A DNA stretch of 64,000 nt from Streptomyces sp. DSM 15324 (GCF_001514285.1 NZ_KQ949028.1:62001-126000); one strand, 5' to 3'. Positions 7,514-16,561 are shown, counted from the stretch's first letter. A program made the numbers and translations. The notes: a model not told the origin generated them from the letters alone.

Positions 7514-8622
7514 CGACTGCGACCCCCGTACCTGTGCTGGAACGCTTCCGCGTCCCCGGTGCCTTCGCCCTCGGCGCCGTCGTCCTCCTCGGCGTGGCCC
7601 CGCTGGCCCTCTCCGACTTCCGGCTCTCGCTCCTCGCGAAGTACCTGTGCTACGCGATCGTGGCCGTCGGCGTCAGCCTGGCCTGGGGCCGGGGCGGGCT
7701 CATGGTGCTCGGCCAGGGCGTCTTCTTCGGCCTCGGCGGCTACGCGATGGCCATGCACCTCAAGCTCACCGACGCCGCCGCGACCGGCGAGACACTCCCC
7801 GACTTCATGCAGCTCTACGGCACCGGCGACGCCCTGCCCTGGTGGTGGAAACCCTTCGCCAACCCTGCCTTCGCGCTCGCCATGACGGTCCTGCTGCCGA
7901 TGGCGGTCGCCGCGGTGCTCGGCTTCTTCGTCTTCCAACGCCGGGTCAAGGGCGCCTACTTCGCGATCCTCAGCCAGGCCCTGGCCGCCGCCCTGTCCAT
8001 CTGGCTCATCGGCCAGCAGGCCACCACCGGCGGCACGAACGGCCTCACCGACATCCAGGGCTTCTTCGGCTACTCACTGGACGACCCCGTCAACCAGCGG
8101 ATGGTGTACTTCATCATCGCCGCCGTCCTGCTGTTGCTGATGGCCCTGGCCCGCCAGTTGTTCGTCAGCCGCTACGGCGAACTCCTCATCGCCGTGCGGG
8201 ACTCCGAGGAGCGGGTGCGCTTCCTCGGCTACAACCCGGCCAACGTCAAGCTCGTCGCGTACGTCGTGGCGGCCGGTATGGCGGGCCTGGCGGGCGCCCT
8301 TTTCGTCCCGGCCGTCGGGATCATCTCCCCGGCGCTGATCGGGATCGTGCCGTCCATCGGTTTCGTCATCGGGGCTGCGGTCGGCGGGCGGGCCTCGCTG
8401 GTGGGGGCGGTGCTCGGTGCGATCGCGGTGGCCTGGGCGCAGAGCACGCTCTCGGACGCCTTCCCGGCCGCGTGGACGTACCTCCAGGGCCTGCTGTTCG
8501 TGGTCGCGGTCGGCTTCCTGCCGGGCGGCCTCGCCTCGCTGGGCATCGTCCTGCGTAAGCGCCGTGCCAGTACCGGCACGGTCGCTGGTACTCGTACTCC
8601 TGCGACTGGAGAGACAGCATGA
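7510..8622 (+). CDS. urtC: Urea ABC transporter permease UrtC
   Basis: 370 residues, LivM-type permease. The ATG at 7510 overlaps the urtB stop. Features include the SLAWGRGGLMVLGQGVFFGL segment, the cytoplasmic coupling helix RVKGAYFAILSQALAAALSI, and GLTDIQGFFGY after a TTGGTNG turn, all usual in UrtC/LivM. YGELLIAVRDSEERVRFLGY is the helix that contacts the ATPases. About nine to ten membrane helices. It pairs with UrtB. The last residues (RKRRASTGTVAGTRTP) are a hydrophilic cytoplasmic tail. It overlaps urtD by four bases. No anomaly seen. Confidence 0.92.
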   Translation: MTTATPVPVLERFRVPGAFALGAVVLLGVAPLALSDFRLSLLAKYLCYAIVAVGVSLAWGRGGLMVLGQGVFFGLGGYAMAMHLKLTDAAATGETLPDFMQLYGTGDALPWWWKPFANPAFALAMTVLLPMAVAAVLGFFVFQRRVKGAYFAILSQALAAALSIWLIGQQATTGGTNGLTDIQGFFGYSLDDPVNQRMVYFIIAAVLLLLMALARQLFVSRYGELLIAVRDSEERVRFLGYNPANVKLVAYVVAAGMAGLAGALFVPAVGIISPALIGIVPSIGFVIGAAVGGRASLVGAVLGAIAVAWAQSTLSDAFPAAWTYLQGLLFVVAVGFLPGGLASLGIVLRKRRASTGTVAGTRTPATGETA

Positions 8623-9392
8623 GCGGCGAGGGACTGACCGTCCGCGACCTGCGGGTGACGTTCGACGGCTTCACGGCCGTCGACGGTGTCGACCTGGACA
8701 TCCGCCCCGGCGACCTGCGCTTCCTCATCGGCCCGAACGGCGCCGGCAAGACCACCCTGGTCGACGCGGTCACCGGTCTGGTGAAGGCGACCGGGTCGGT
8801 CCGCTTCGGCGGCGAGGAACTCCTCGGCAAGCCTGTGCACCGCATCGCCCGCATGGGCATCGGCCGTACGTTCCAGACGGCCACCGTCTTCGAGGAACTG
8901 ACCGTCCTGCAGAACCTCGACATCGCGGCCGGTGCCGGACGGGGTGTGTGGACGATGCTGCGGCGCCGCAAGGACGTACCGGAGGCGGTGACGAAGGCGC
9001 TGGAGACCACCGGCCTCACCGACCTGCGCGACCGCCCGGCGGGTGTCCTCGCCCACGGTCAGAAGCAGTGGCTGGAGATCGGCATGCTGCTGGTCCAGGA
9101 CGTGAAGCTGTTGTTGCTCGACGAACCTGTCGCCGGTATGAGCCACGACGAACGCGAGGCCACCGGCGAGCTGCTGCGACGGGTGAGCGAGGACCACACG
9201 GTCGTCGTCATCGAGCACGACATGGACTTCATGCGCTCCTTCGCGCGCAGCGTCAGCGTCCTGCACGCCGGCAAGGTCCTCAGCGAGGGCTCCGTCGCCG
9301 AGGTCCAGGCCGACCCCCGGGTCCAGGAGGTCTACCTCGGGCGCGCCTCCGAACCCGAGCCCACCCCCGCAGCTGTCGCCGAGGAGGCGTGA
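8619..9392 (+). CDS. urtD: Urea ABC transporter ATPase UrtD
   Basis: 257 residues. Walker A is GPNGAGKTT; the ABC signature region reads LAHGQKQWLEIGMLL, the variant characteristic of UrtD rather than LivG; Walker B is LLLLDEPVAGM; and the H-loop histidine is in VIEHDMDFM. It hydrolyses ATP on the cytoplasmic face and powers UrtBC. The ATG at 8619 overlaps the urtC stop. The C-terminal Ala/Pro/Glu tail is short. The next gene starts one base after this stop, so the operon is tightly coupled. Confidence 0.93.
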   Translation: MSGEGLTVRDLRVTFDGFTAVDGVDLDIRPGDLRFLIGPNGAGKTTLVDAVTGLVKATGSVRFGGEELLGKPVHRIARMGIGRTFQTATVFEELTVLQNLDIAAGAGRGVWTMLRRRKDVPEAVTKALETTGLTDLRDRPAGVLAHGQKQWLEIGMLLVQDVKLLLLDEPVAGMSHDEREATGELLRRVSEDHTVVVIEHDMDFMRSFARSVSVLHAGKVLSEGSVAEVQADPRVQEVYLGRASEPEPTPAAVAEEA

Positions 9393-9393
9393 C

Positions 9394-10095
9394 GTGACGT
9401 CCATGCTGGAGATCAACACCGTACGGGCGGGCTACGACCGCACCACCGTGCTGCACGGCGTGACCGTCGCGGTGCCGAAGGACGGCGTCGCGGCCGTCCT
9501 CGGCCACAACGGCGCAGGCAAGAGCACCCTGCTGCGCGCCGCCATGGGCCTGATCAAGCCGACCGGCGGGACGATCCTGCTCGACGGCGAGGACATCACC
9601 CGCCTCGCCCCGCACCAGCGGGTCACCCGCGGCATGGCCTACGTCCCCCAGGGCCAGCAGTCCTTCCCCCACCTCACCACCGCCGAGAACCTCCAACTCG
9701 TCGCCGACGGACGCCCGGACGGCAAGGAGGCGATCGCCGAGGCACTGGACCTGTTCCCCGTCCTGCGCGAGCTGTCGGCCCGCCGGGCCGGCCTGCTCTC
9801 CGGCGGCCAGCGCCAGCAACTCGCCATCGCCCGCGCCCTGGTCACCCGCCCGCGGCTGCTCCTGCTTGACGAGCCGACCGAGGGCATCCAGCCGTCCGTG
9901 GTCGCCGAGATCGAGGAGACGATCCTGGCCCTCGCCCGGCGCGGCGGACTCTCCGTCCTCCTCGTCGAACAGCACGTCGGCTTCGCCATGCGGGCCGCCC
10001 AGCACTACTACGTCCTGGAGGCGGGCCGGACGACCTCCTCCGGCGAGGGCGGAACGGGCGCCGAGCAGACCGTACGGGCGGCGCTCAGCGTCTGA
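9394..10095 (+). CDS. urtE: Urea ABC transporter ATPase UrtE
   Basis: 233 residues. Walker A GHNGAGKST, signature LSGGQRQQLAIARAL, Walker B LLLLDEPTEGIQPSVV and H-loop EQHVGFAMR are all intact. The TEGIQPS sequence after Walker B is the classical LivF/UrtE pattern. It is the second ATPase of the urea importer and would dimerise with UrtD. A GTG start at 9394 is used; an in-frame ATG at 9403 is also possible. It is the last gene of the urt operon and converges with the phosphoesterase gene, whose stop is only 18 bases away, with no clear terminator between them. Confidence 0.92.
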   Translation: MTSMLEINTVRAGYDRTTVLHGVTVAVPKDGVAAVLGHNGAGKSTLLRAAMGLIKPTGGTILLDGEDITRLAPHQRVTRGMAYVPQGQQSFPHLTTAENLQLVADGRPDGKEAIAEALDLFPVLRELSARRAGLLSGGQRQQLAIARALVTRPRLLLLDEPTEGIQPSVVAEIEETILALARRGGLSVLLVEQHVGFAMRAAQHYYVLEAGRTTSSGEGGTGAEQTVRAALSV

Positions 10096-10113
10096 GGAAT
10101 TCCCTGCGTGCCG

Positions 10114-10875
10114 TCAGAGGACGACGCGGGTGTGGGAGACGAGCCGTTCGCCGTCGAAGACATGCAGGGTGAAGGCGGGCGGCCGGTCGAAGTCCAGCGC
10201 GTCGTCCTCGGACCACTTCTCGGGAAGCACCAGCTCGCTCGGCATCATCAGCGTCGAGACGACACCCGGCGCGACCACCAGCGGCCGCCCCGCGAAGACT
10301 GCCGATGCGGCCGTGTGCGCATGCCCCACCAGTACGGCCTTTACCTGGTCGTGGCGGCGCAACACCTGCTCCAGCCGCTCCGGGTGGTTCAGTCTGATCG
10401 CGTCCACCGGCGGCAGGCCCAGCGCGATCGGCGGGTGATGCATGCCGACGAACACCGGCCCTTCGGCGCGGGCGAGTTCCGACTCCAGCCAGTCGATCGT
10501 CTCGTCGTCCAGATGGCCGTCGTGGCGGCCGGGGATGCTGGAGTCGCACAGCAGGATCGTGAGCCCGTCGACGCGCAGTGTCTGATTGACCGGCCCGGCC
10601 TCGCCGTCCCTCCCCCCATGGTCGAGGAGCACTTTGCGGAACTCCGGCCGGGAGTCGTGATTGCCGGGGCAGGCGAGGGTGGGCGCGTCGTACCGCATCG
10701 CCTCCCGGGCGACCTCGTACTCCTCCACCAGGCCGTGATCGGCGATGTCCCCGGTGACGACGACGGCGTCGACGGGGGAGGGGAACCCGTTGAGGTAGTC
10801 CCGTACCCGCATGGCCCGTTCCACGCTCTGCGCGCTGCCGCCGATGTGGATGTCGCTCACATGGGCCACGAGCAC
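10114..10875 (-). CDS. Calcineurin-like metallophosphoesterase (CpdA-like)
   Basis: 253 residues. The five metallophosphoesterase motifs appear in order: SDIHIG, GDIAD, GNHDS, MHHPP and GHAHT, giving the Asp/His/Asn ligands of a dinuclear metal site. The layout is that of class III cyclic-nucleotide phosphodiesterases of the CpdA type, but the true substrate (cAMP, other phosphodiester or monoester) cannot be read from sequence. The GTG start at 10875 has GGGAGG 5 bases upstream. There is no signal peptide, so it is cytoplasmic. It stands alone between the urt and nik operons and is divergent from nikA, sharing the intergenic region that holds the Nur box; nickel control of this gene is possible but unproven. 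Confidence 0.87.
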   Translation of the reverse strand: MLVAHVSDIHIGGSAQSVERAMRVRDYLNGFPSPVDAVVVTGDIADHGLVEEYEVAREAMRYDAPTLACPGNHDSRPEFRKVLLDHGGRDGEAGPVNQTLRVDGLTILLCDSSIPGRHDGHLDDETIDWLESELARAEGPVFVGMHHPPIALGLPPVDAIRLNHPERLEQVLRRHDQVKAVLVGHAHTAASAVFAGRPLVVAPGVVSTLMMPSELVLPEKWSEDDALDFDRPPAFTLHVFDGERLVSHTRVVL

Positions 10876-10955
10876 GGTGCCTCCCAGAACAGGACTGCCG
10901 ACTTGCCTTGATCAGTCTATGGACTGATGTCCGACGGTCCTGGGTAACACCTCAC

Positions 10956-10972
10956 TTGCAACTGATGTGCAA
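10956..10972. promoter_or_regulatory. Nur box upstream of nikA
   Basis: TTGCAA-CTGAT-GTGCAA, the 6-5-6 Nur arrangement (TTGC-N9-GCAA), 33 bases before the nikA GTG. In S. coelicolor Nur binds such a site before nikA and shuts nickel uptake when nickel is replete. Confidence 0.83.
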
Positions 10973-11004
10973 CAACATGTTCACCGCAGTAAAGTGACAA
11001 GGGT

Positions 11005-12597
11005 GTGAGGCTCATGACGATCCGTCGGATACGCGGTGCCGCCGTCGCGGCAGCGGTGGTCACCGGGATTGCCGCGTGCTCGGCACCCGGTGGCGGGGCG
11101 GACGGCGGCAAGACCGACTCGGTGGTGATCGGAGTGGCCTCGGAGCCGGACACCCTCAGCCCCCTGCTCGGCTACGGCAAGGACGGCAACTCCAAGATCT
11201 TCGACGGCCTCCTCGCCCGCGACGCGAACCTGAAGCTGACCCCCGCGCTGGCGAAGACACTCCCCGAGGTCGCCGACAACGGCCTCACCTACACCTACAA
11301 CCTGCGCGACGGCGTGAAGTTCAGCGACGGCGAGCCACTGACCTCCACGGACGTGGTCTTCACGTACAAGACCATCCTGGACGAGAAGACCAACAACACC
11401 TCCCGCAGCGAACTCGACGCCATCAAGGACGTGCGCGCGGACGGTGACGACAAGGTCGTCTTCACCCTCAAGTACCCATACGCGCCCTTCGCCGGCCGCA
11501 CGGTCCTGCCGATCGTCCCCGAGCACGTCGCAGGCAAGCAGGACCCCAACACGGGCTCCTTCAACACCAAGCCGATCGGCACGGGCCCGTACGTCCTGGC
11601 CGGCTGGAGCAAGGGCGAGAAGCTCACCTTCAAGGCCAACCCCGACTACTGGGGCGGCGCGCCGAAGGTCGAGAAGTTCACCATGGCGATCGTCGAGGAC
11701 GACGACGTACGCGCCACCCGCCTGCGCTCCGGCGACCTCGACGGCGCGATCCTCCCGCCCAATCTCGCCGCGACCTTCAAGAACGACGCGGACAGGAAGA
11801 CGTACGACGCGAAGTCCTACGACTTCCGCACCGTCACCCTCCCCACGACCAACAAGGTCACCGGCGACCGAGCGATCCGCCAGGCCCTCGACGCCGCCGT
11901 CGACCGCCAGGCCATGGTCGACAAGATCCTCAACGGCGCGGGCCGCCCCGCGTACGGTCCGCTGCCGGTCGACGACCCCTGGTACGCGAAGGGCATCGAA
12001 CGCTCCCAGGACCTCACCGAGGCCAAGAGCGTCCTGGACAAGGCCGGTTGGAAGGCGGCAGCAGGCGGCATCCGCGCCAGGAACGGCCAGCGGGCCTCCT
12101 TCACCCTCCTCTACCCCTCCGGCGACAAGGTCCGCCAGGACCACGCCCTCGCCTACGCCTCCGACGCCAAGAAGGCGGGCATCGAGGTAAAGGTGGAGAG
12201 CGCCACGTGGGAAGTCATCGAGCCGCGCATGAAGAACGACGCGGTCCTCGCGGGCTTCGGCAGCATCGGCGACCCCGACTTCGGCCTCTACACCCTCCTG
12301 CACTCCTCCCTCGCCGGAAACGGCTTCAACAACATGGGCCGCTACGACAACCCGGCCGTCGACAAGGCCCTCGACACCGGCCGCCGCAGTCAGGACGAGG
12401 CGACGCGGAAGACGGCGTACGACACCCTCCAGCGCGAACTCGTGAAGGACCCCGGCTACACCTTCCTCACCCACATCGACCACGTCTACGTCCTCGCCGA
12501 CCGCTGGCAGGGACTGACCACGCAGCTGGAGCCGCACGAGCACGGCTTCGCCAGCGGCCCCTGGTGGAACATCGAGGACTGGCAGCCGAAGAAGTGA
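11005..12597 (+). CDS. nikA: Nickel ABC transporter substrate-binding lipoprotein NikA
   Basis: 530 residues, SBP_bac_5 family. The N-terminus has basic residues, a hydrophobic core and an IAAC lipobox, so it is a lipoprotein. Family landmarks include GVASEPDTLSPLL, LRDGVKFSDGEPLTSTDVVF, the IGTGPYVLAGW turn and NPDYWGGAPKVE. The family serves peptides, nickel and opine-metal complexes. Nickel is chosen because of the Nur box 33 bases upstream and because Streptomyces nikABCDE has exactly this order. The GTG at 11005 is used; an ATG at 11014 is equally plausible, since the ribosome site (AAGG) is weak for both. It is first of five overlapping genes. Confidence 0.85.
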   Translation: MRLMTIRRIRGAAVAAAVVTGIAACSAPGGGADGGKTDSVVIGVASEPDTLSPLLGYGKDGNSKIFDGLLARDANLKLTPALAKTLPEVADNGLTYTYNLRDGVKFSDGEPLTSTDVVFTYKTILDEKTNNTSRSELDAIKDVRADGDDKVVFTLKYPYAPFAGRTVLPIVPEHVAGKQDPNTGSFNTKPIGTGPYVLAGWSKGEKLTFKANPDYWGGAPKVEKFTMAIVEDDDVRATRLRSGDLDGAILPPNLAATFKNDADRKTYDAKSYDFRTVTLPTTNKVTGDRAIRQALDAAVDRQAMVDKILNGAGRPAYGPLPVDDPWYAKGIERSQDLTEAKSVLDKAGWKAAAGGIRARNGQRASFTLLYPSGDKVRQDHALAYASDAKKAGIEVKVESATWEVIEPRMKNDAVLAGFGSIGDPDFGLYTLLHSSLAGNGFNNMGRYDNPAVDKALDTGRRSQDEATRKTAYDTLQRELVKDPGYTFLTHIDHVYVLADRWQGLTTQLEPHEHGFASGPWWNIEDWQPKK

Positions 12598-13592
12598 CCC
12601 GGACCTCCCTGCCCTGGGGAGCGATGGCCCGGCTGGCCGGGCGGCGGGCGCTGTTCGCCGTCCCGGTCCTGCTCGTCGTCACCTTCGGCGTGTTCGCGAT
12701 CGCCGCCGCCTCCCCCTTCGACCCGGTCAAGGCATACGCCGGGACCGCCGCGCTCGGCGCCGACCAGGAGACCCTGGACCGGCTGCGCGCCAACCTCGGC
12801 GCGGACGAGCCGTTCGCCGCACACTGGTGGCACTGGCTGACCTCCGCGCTCACCGGCGACCTGGGCCGGTCCAGCGTGTTGCGGCAGCCGGTCGCCCAGG
12901 TGATCGGCGAACGCCTGGCGTGGTCGACGCTGTTGTGCGCGGTCGCGTTCGTCGGTGCCGTCCTGATGGGCACCCTCCTGGGCGTGCTGGCCGCCCGGCG
13001 CCCGGGTTCATGGCTCGACCGTGCGGTCACGTCACTCGCCTACACCCTGGAGGCGGCCCCGGTCTTCTGGATCGCGCTCCTCGCCATCTGGCTGTTCGCC
13101 CTCCAACTGGACATCCTCCCGGCCGGCGGCCTCACCGACACCGCCAGCGAAACGGTCACAGCCAGCCAGGTGACGAGCCACCTCGTCCTCCCCGCCGGCG
13201 TACTGGCCGTCTCCCAACTCCCGTGGTTCACCCTCTACGTCCGCCAGGGCGTCGCCGACGCACTCGCCGAAGACCCCGTACGCGGCGCCCGAGCCCGCGG
13301 CCTGAGCGAACACACCGTCCTCCTCGGCCACGCCCTGCGCTCCGGCCTCCTGCCCGTCCTCACGCTCATCGGCTCCCGCGTCCCCGAACTCATCACCGGC
13401 GCCCTGCTGGTGGAGAGCGTCTTCAGCTGGCCGGGCATCGCGGCGGCCACGGTGGAGGCGGCCACCGCCGTCGACTTCCCGCTCCTGGCCGCCCTCACGA
13501 CCCTGGCCACCGCCGCCGTCCTCGCCGGAAACCTCCTTGCGGACCTGCTCTACGGACTGATCGACCCGAGGGTGAAGCTGAGTGAAATGTGA
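12594..13592 (+). CDS. nikB: Nickel ABC transporter permease NikB
   Basis: 332 residues, DppB/NikB-type permease with about six membrane helices. The GTG at 12594 overlaps the nikA stop (GTGA). Typical features are the GLDRPFxxxYxxWL-like region (here GADEPFAAHWWHWLTSALTG) and DLGRSSVLRQPVAQVIGERL, plus the cytoplasmic EAA loop RGARARGLSEHTVLLGHALR. The C-terminal VESVFSWPGIAAATVEAAT stretch is also diagnostic. It forms the membrane channel with NikC. A later ATG at 12624 is a possible alternative start but would leave almost no spacing to a ribosome site. Confidence 0.87.
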   Translation: MTRTSLPWGAMARLAGRRALFAVPVLLVVTFGVFAIAAASPFDPVKAYAGTAALGADQETLDRLRANLGADEPFAAHWWHWLTSALTGDLGRSSVLRQPVAQVIGERLAWSTLLCAVAFVGAVLMGTLLGVLAARRPGSWLDRAVTSLAYTLEAAPVFWIALLAIWLFALQLDILPAGGLTDTASETVTASQVTSHLVLPAGVLAVSQLPWFTLYVRQGVADALAEDPVRGARARGLSEHTVLLGHALRSGLLPVLTLIGSRVPELITGALLVESVFSWPGIAAATVEAATAVDFPLLAALTTLATAAVLAGNLLADLLYGLIDPRVKLSEM

Positions 13593-14476
13593 CTCCCATG
13601 GCTGAAGCCGCAGTTGAACCCAGGTGGCGTACCCACGGCACCAATCGCCGCTCCACGCACGCCATCCGTCTGCGCACGTCCGCCGCGCTGGTGACGATGA
13701 CCGTCCTTGCCGTCCTGCTCGTCCCACCCCTGGTCCAGCTCGACCAGCAGGCCGTGGATCTGGCCGCCAAGCTCCAACCCCCCTCCTGGGCACACCCGTT
13801 CGGCACCGACGACGTAGGCCGCGACCTGCTCCTGCGCTGCGTCTACGGCCTGCGGGTCTCCCTGCTCGTCGGCGTGGCGGCGGCGCTGACGGCGACGGTG
13901 ATCGGCACCGCCGTAGGGGCCACGGCCGGGGCGCTGGGCGGCTGGGCCGACCGGGGCATCATGCGCCTGGTCGACACGGTCTCCTCCGTCCCCCACCTCC
14001 TGCTCGGCATCTTCATCGTGGCGATGTTCCGCCCGGGCGTGTGGCCGGTCGTGATCTCGGTGGCTTTGACGCACTGGCTGTCGACGGCCCGGATCGTCCG
14101 CGCCGAGGTCCTGTCCCTTCGCTCACGCCCGTACATCGACGCAGCCGTCTCCGGCGGGGCGTCCCGCCGACGGGTTGCGGTACGACACCTGCTGCCGGCC
14201 GTGCTGCCCCAGGCCGCCCTGGCCGCCGTACTGATGGTTCCGCACGCCATGTGGCACGAGTCGGCCCTGTCCTTCCTGGGCCTCGGCCTTCCCACCCACA
14301 CCGCGAGCCTCGGCACCCTCATCCAGACCGCGCGAGGCTCGCTCCTCGCCGGGCAGTGGTGGCCGACGCTCTTTCCCGGCCTGTTCCTCATCATCCCGAC
14401 CCTCGCCATCGCCGGCCTGGCCGGGGCATGGCGGGAACGGATCAACCCGCGCCGCCGATCGGAGCTGATGCTGTGA
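13589..14476 (+). CDS. nikC: Nickel ABC transporter permease NikC
   Basis: 295 residues, DppC/NikC type. PFGTDDVGRDLLLRCVYGLR is the family's conserved periplasmic/TM boundary motif, and the EAA loop is present around SGGASRRRVAVRHLLPAVLP. SALSFLGLGLPTHTASLGTL near the C-terminus is also characteristic. About five to six membrane helices. The GTG at 13589 overlaps the nikB stop; ATG 13598 is possible. It partners NikB in the cytoplasmic membrane. Nothing unusual seen. Confidence 0.87.
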   Translation: MTPMAEAAVEPRWRTHGTNRRSTHAIRLRTSAALVTMTVLAVLLVPPLVQLDQQAVDLAAKLQPPSWAHPFGTDDVGRDLLLRCVYGLRVSLLVGVAAALTATVIGTAVGATAGALGGWADRGIMRLVDTVSSVPHLLLGIFIVAMFRPGVWPVVISVALTHWLSTARIVRAEVLSLRSRPYIDAAVSGGASRRRVAVRHLLPAVLPQAALAAVLMVPHAMWHESALSFLGLGLPTHTASLGTLIQTARGSLLAGQWWPTLFPGLFLIIPTLAIAGLAGAWRERINPRRRSELML

Positions 14477-15432
14477 CCGCCCCCGTGCTGTCGGTACGCG
14501 GCCTGTCGGTCCGCTTCCTCATGCCGCGCGGGCGCCGGATCGCCGCCGTCACCGACGCACACTTCGACGTGGCCGCGGGGGAGTGCCTGGCCCTGATCGG
14601 CGAGAGCGGCTGCGGCAAGTCCGTCCTGGCCTCCGCCCTCCTCGGCCTGCTCCCCGCCAACGCCCAGACGGCGGGCGAGGCCCGCCTCGGCGACCTCGAC
14701 CTCCTCTCCGCCGACGAACACACCCTCGCCCGCACGGTCCGGGGCCGCATGATCGGCCTGATCCCACAGAGCCCGGCCGCCCACCTCACCCCCGTCCGCA
14801 CCATCCGCTCCCACCTGGAGGAGACGGTCGCCGCCCTGACTCCGACCCGGGGCCGCACGGCCGTACGCACCACCGCCGAGGCAGCCGCCGAACGCGCCGC
14901 CTACCCCGCGACCCACCTCGACCGCCACCCCCACGAACTCTCCGGCGGCCTCGCCCAACGCGCCGCCACCGCCCTCGCCCTCGTCGGCGACGCACCCCTC
15001 CTCCTCGCCGACGAACCCACGAACGGCCTGGACCGCGACCTGGTGAACCACACAGTCGACGAACTACGCCGCCACGTGGACGCCGCCGACCGGGCCCTGC
15101 TGATGATCACTCACGACCTGGCGGCAGCCGAACACATCGCGGATCGCATCGCCGTCATGTACGCGGGCCGCATCGTCGAACTCGCCGACGCCAACGCCTT
15201 CTTCGGGACTGCGGGCCCCCGCCACCCCTACAGCCACGGCCTCCTCCAGGCCCTCCCAGACCGCGCCTTCACCCCCATCCCCGGCATGCCCCCCGAACTG
15301 GGCGACCTCCCCGCCGGCTGCACCTTCGCCGCCCGCTGCGACCGCTCGACGGCCGACTGCGCCACCCTGCCTCCGATGACCGACGGCGTCGCCTGCCACC
15401 ACCCGCACGTCCCGGAGGACATCCGTGCTTGA
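14473..15432 (+). CDS. nikD: Nickel ABC transporter ATPase NikD
   Basis: 319 residues. Walker A GESGCGKSV, signature ELSGGLAQRAATALAL, Walker B LLLADEPTNGLD and H-loop MITHDLAAAEH are all present. The C-terminal oligopeptide/nickel extension typical of DppD/NikD is intact, with the Cys-containing segment CTFAARCDRSTADC that in relatives can hold an Fe-S or zinc site. The GTG start at 14473 overlaps the nikC stop. It energises NikBC together with NikE and overlaps nikE by eight bases. Confidence 0.88.
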   Translation: MTAPVLSVRGLSVRFLMPRGRRIAAVTDAHFDVAAGECLALIGESGCGKSVLASALLGLLPANAQTAGEARLGDLDLLSADEHTLARTVRGRMIGLIPQSPAAHLTPVRTIRSHLEETVAALTPTRGRTAVRTTAEAAAERAAYPATHLDRHPHELSGGLAQRAATALALVGDAPLLLADEPTNGLDRDLVNHTVDELRRHVDAADRALLMITHDLAAAEHIADRIAVMYAGRIVELADANAFFGTAGPRHPYSHGLLQALPDRAFTPIPGMPPELGDLPAGCTFAARCDRSTADCATLPPMTDGVACHHPHVPEDIRA

Positions 15433-16105
15433 ACTGCGCTCCATCACAGCGGGATACGACCGCCGCACCCCGGTCGTCCATGACGTCTCCCTCACCATCG
15501 CCCAGGGCGAGGCGGTCGGCCTGCTCGGCCCCAGCGGCTGCGGCAAGTCCACCCTCGCCCGCGTCGCGGCCCTGCTGCACCGCCCCGAATCCGGAACCCT
15601 CCTCCTCGACGGCGAACCGGTCCACCGCTGGCGCCACCGCGCCCCACGCGCCATGCGCACCGCCTTCGGCGTGATCTTCCAACAGCCCAGACTCTCCGCC
15701 GACCCACGGCTACGACTCACCGACCTCATCGCCGAACCACTGCGCGCCACCGGCCGCCGCGCCGAAGCACCCGACCGCGTCCCCGAACTCGCCGCGACCG
15801 TCGGCCTGACCCCTGACCTCCTGAGCCGACGGCCCCACGAAGTCAGCGACGGCCAACTCCAACGCGCCTGCCTCGCCCGCGCCCTCGTCCTACGCCCCCG
15901 CTGGCTGATCTGCGACGAGATGACCGCGATGCTTGACGCTTCCACGGCAGCCGCCCTGGTCACTGCAGTCGAGGACTACCGGGCCTCGACCGGTGCCGGC
16001 CTGCTTGCCGTCGGCCACGATCACATGTTGCTGAACCGCTGGTGCGACCGTACGGTGCGCTGGGAGAGCCTGAATTCCTCTGGGGCTCTCACGGCGACGG
16101 CTTGA
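15425..16105 (+). CDS. nikE: Nickel ABC transporter ATPase NikE, with an atypical C-terminus
   Basis: 226 residues. Walker A is GPSGCGKST and Walker B WLICDEMTAMLD. The signature, however, reads EVSDGQLQRACLARAL instead of LSGGQ, so its first half is altered. NikE proteins are usually about 250 residues; this one is slightly short. After DRTVRWE the tail is SLNSSGALTATA, whereas a second nikE fragment at 17.1 kb continues after the same point as KLTAAKAREQ. That suggests the end of this gene was replaced when the sodF fragment, which begins within 25 bases of the stop, was joined here. The GTG start at 15425 overlaps nikD. It probably remains functional with NikD, but this is not certain. Confidence 0.83.
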   Translation: MLELRSITAGYDRRTPVVHDVSLTIAQGEAVGLLGPSGCGKSTLARVAALLHRPESGTLLLDGEPVHRWRHRAPRAMRTAFGVIFQQPRLSADPRLRLTDLIAEPLRATGRRAEAPDRVPELAATVGLTPDLLSRRPHEVSDGQLQRACLARALVLRPRWLICDEMTAMLDASTAAALVTAVEDYRASTGAGLLAVGHDHMLLNRWCDRTVRWESLNSSGALTATA

Positions 16106-16129
16106 GGCTTGCCCCTCCCCGCCGCGGGG

Positions 16130-16537
16130 CAGAACATGACCGGCCCGAAGGACGGCGGCGGCGAGCCTCTAGCCGCCGACGGCGTGGGCGACCTCGCCGA
16201 CGCGATCACCGAGTCTTTCGGCTCCTTCACCGGCTTCAAGGCCCAGCTCACCAAGGCCGCCGCAACCACCCAGGGCTCTGGCTGGGGTGTCCTGGCCTAC
16301 GAGCCCGTCAGCGGGCGCCTGATCGTCGAGCAGGTTTACGACCATCAGGGCAACGTCGGCCAGGGTTCCACCCCGATCCTGGTCTTCGACGCCTGGGAGC
16401 ACGCCTTCTACCTGCAGTACAAGAACCAGAAGGTCGACTTCATCGACGCGATGTGGGCCGTCGTCAACTGGCAGGACGTGGCCCGGCGTTACGCCGCAGC
16501 CAAGGAGCGCGGCGACAGCCTGCTGCTCCGCCCGTGA
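16130..16537 (+). pseudogene. 5'-truncated sodF copy
   Basis: From QNMTG onward this frame matches residues 81-213 of the intact sodF at 2437, apart from a two-residue insertion (PK) and scattered substitutions such as PVSGR for PLSGH. It carries the Asp and His ligands of DAWEHAFY but lacks the N-terminal domain with the other two metal-binding histidines. It therefore cannot be an active dismutase. An in-frame TTG at 16109 could initiate a short product, but no good ribosome site is seen. Homology continues through the stop into the 3' UTR, so it is a DNA-level duplication or a leftover of recombination with a diverged sodF, not a domain fusion. Confidence 0.88.
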
Positions 16538-16561
16538 CGCTGTAATCGCGTCGGCACCGAC

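Noticed and set aside
16109..16537. Functional C-terminal SOD domain protein
   Set aside because: Two of the four metal ligands and the N-terminal domain are missing, and no ribosome site precedes the TTG.
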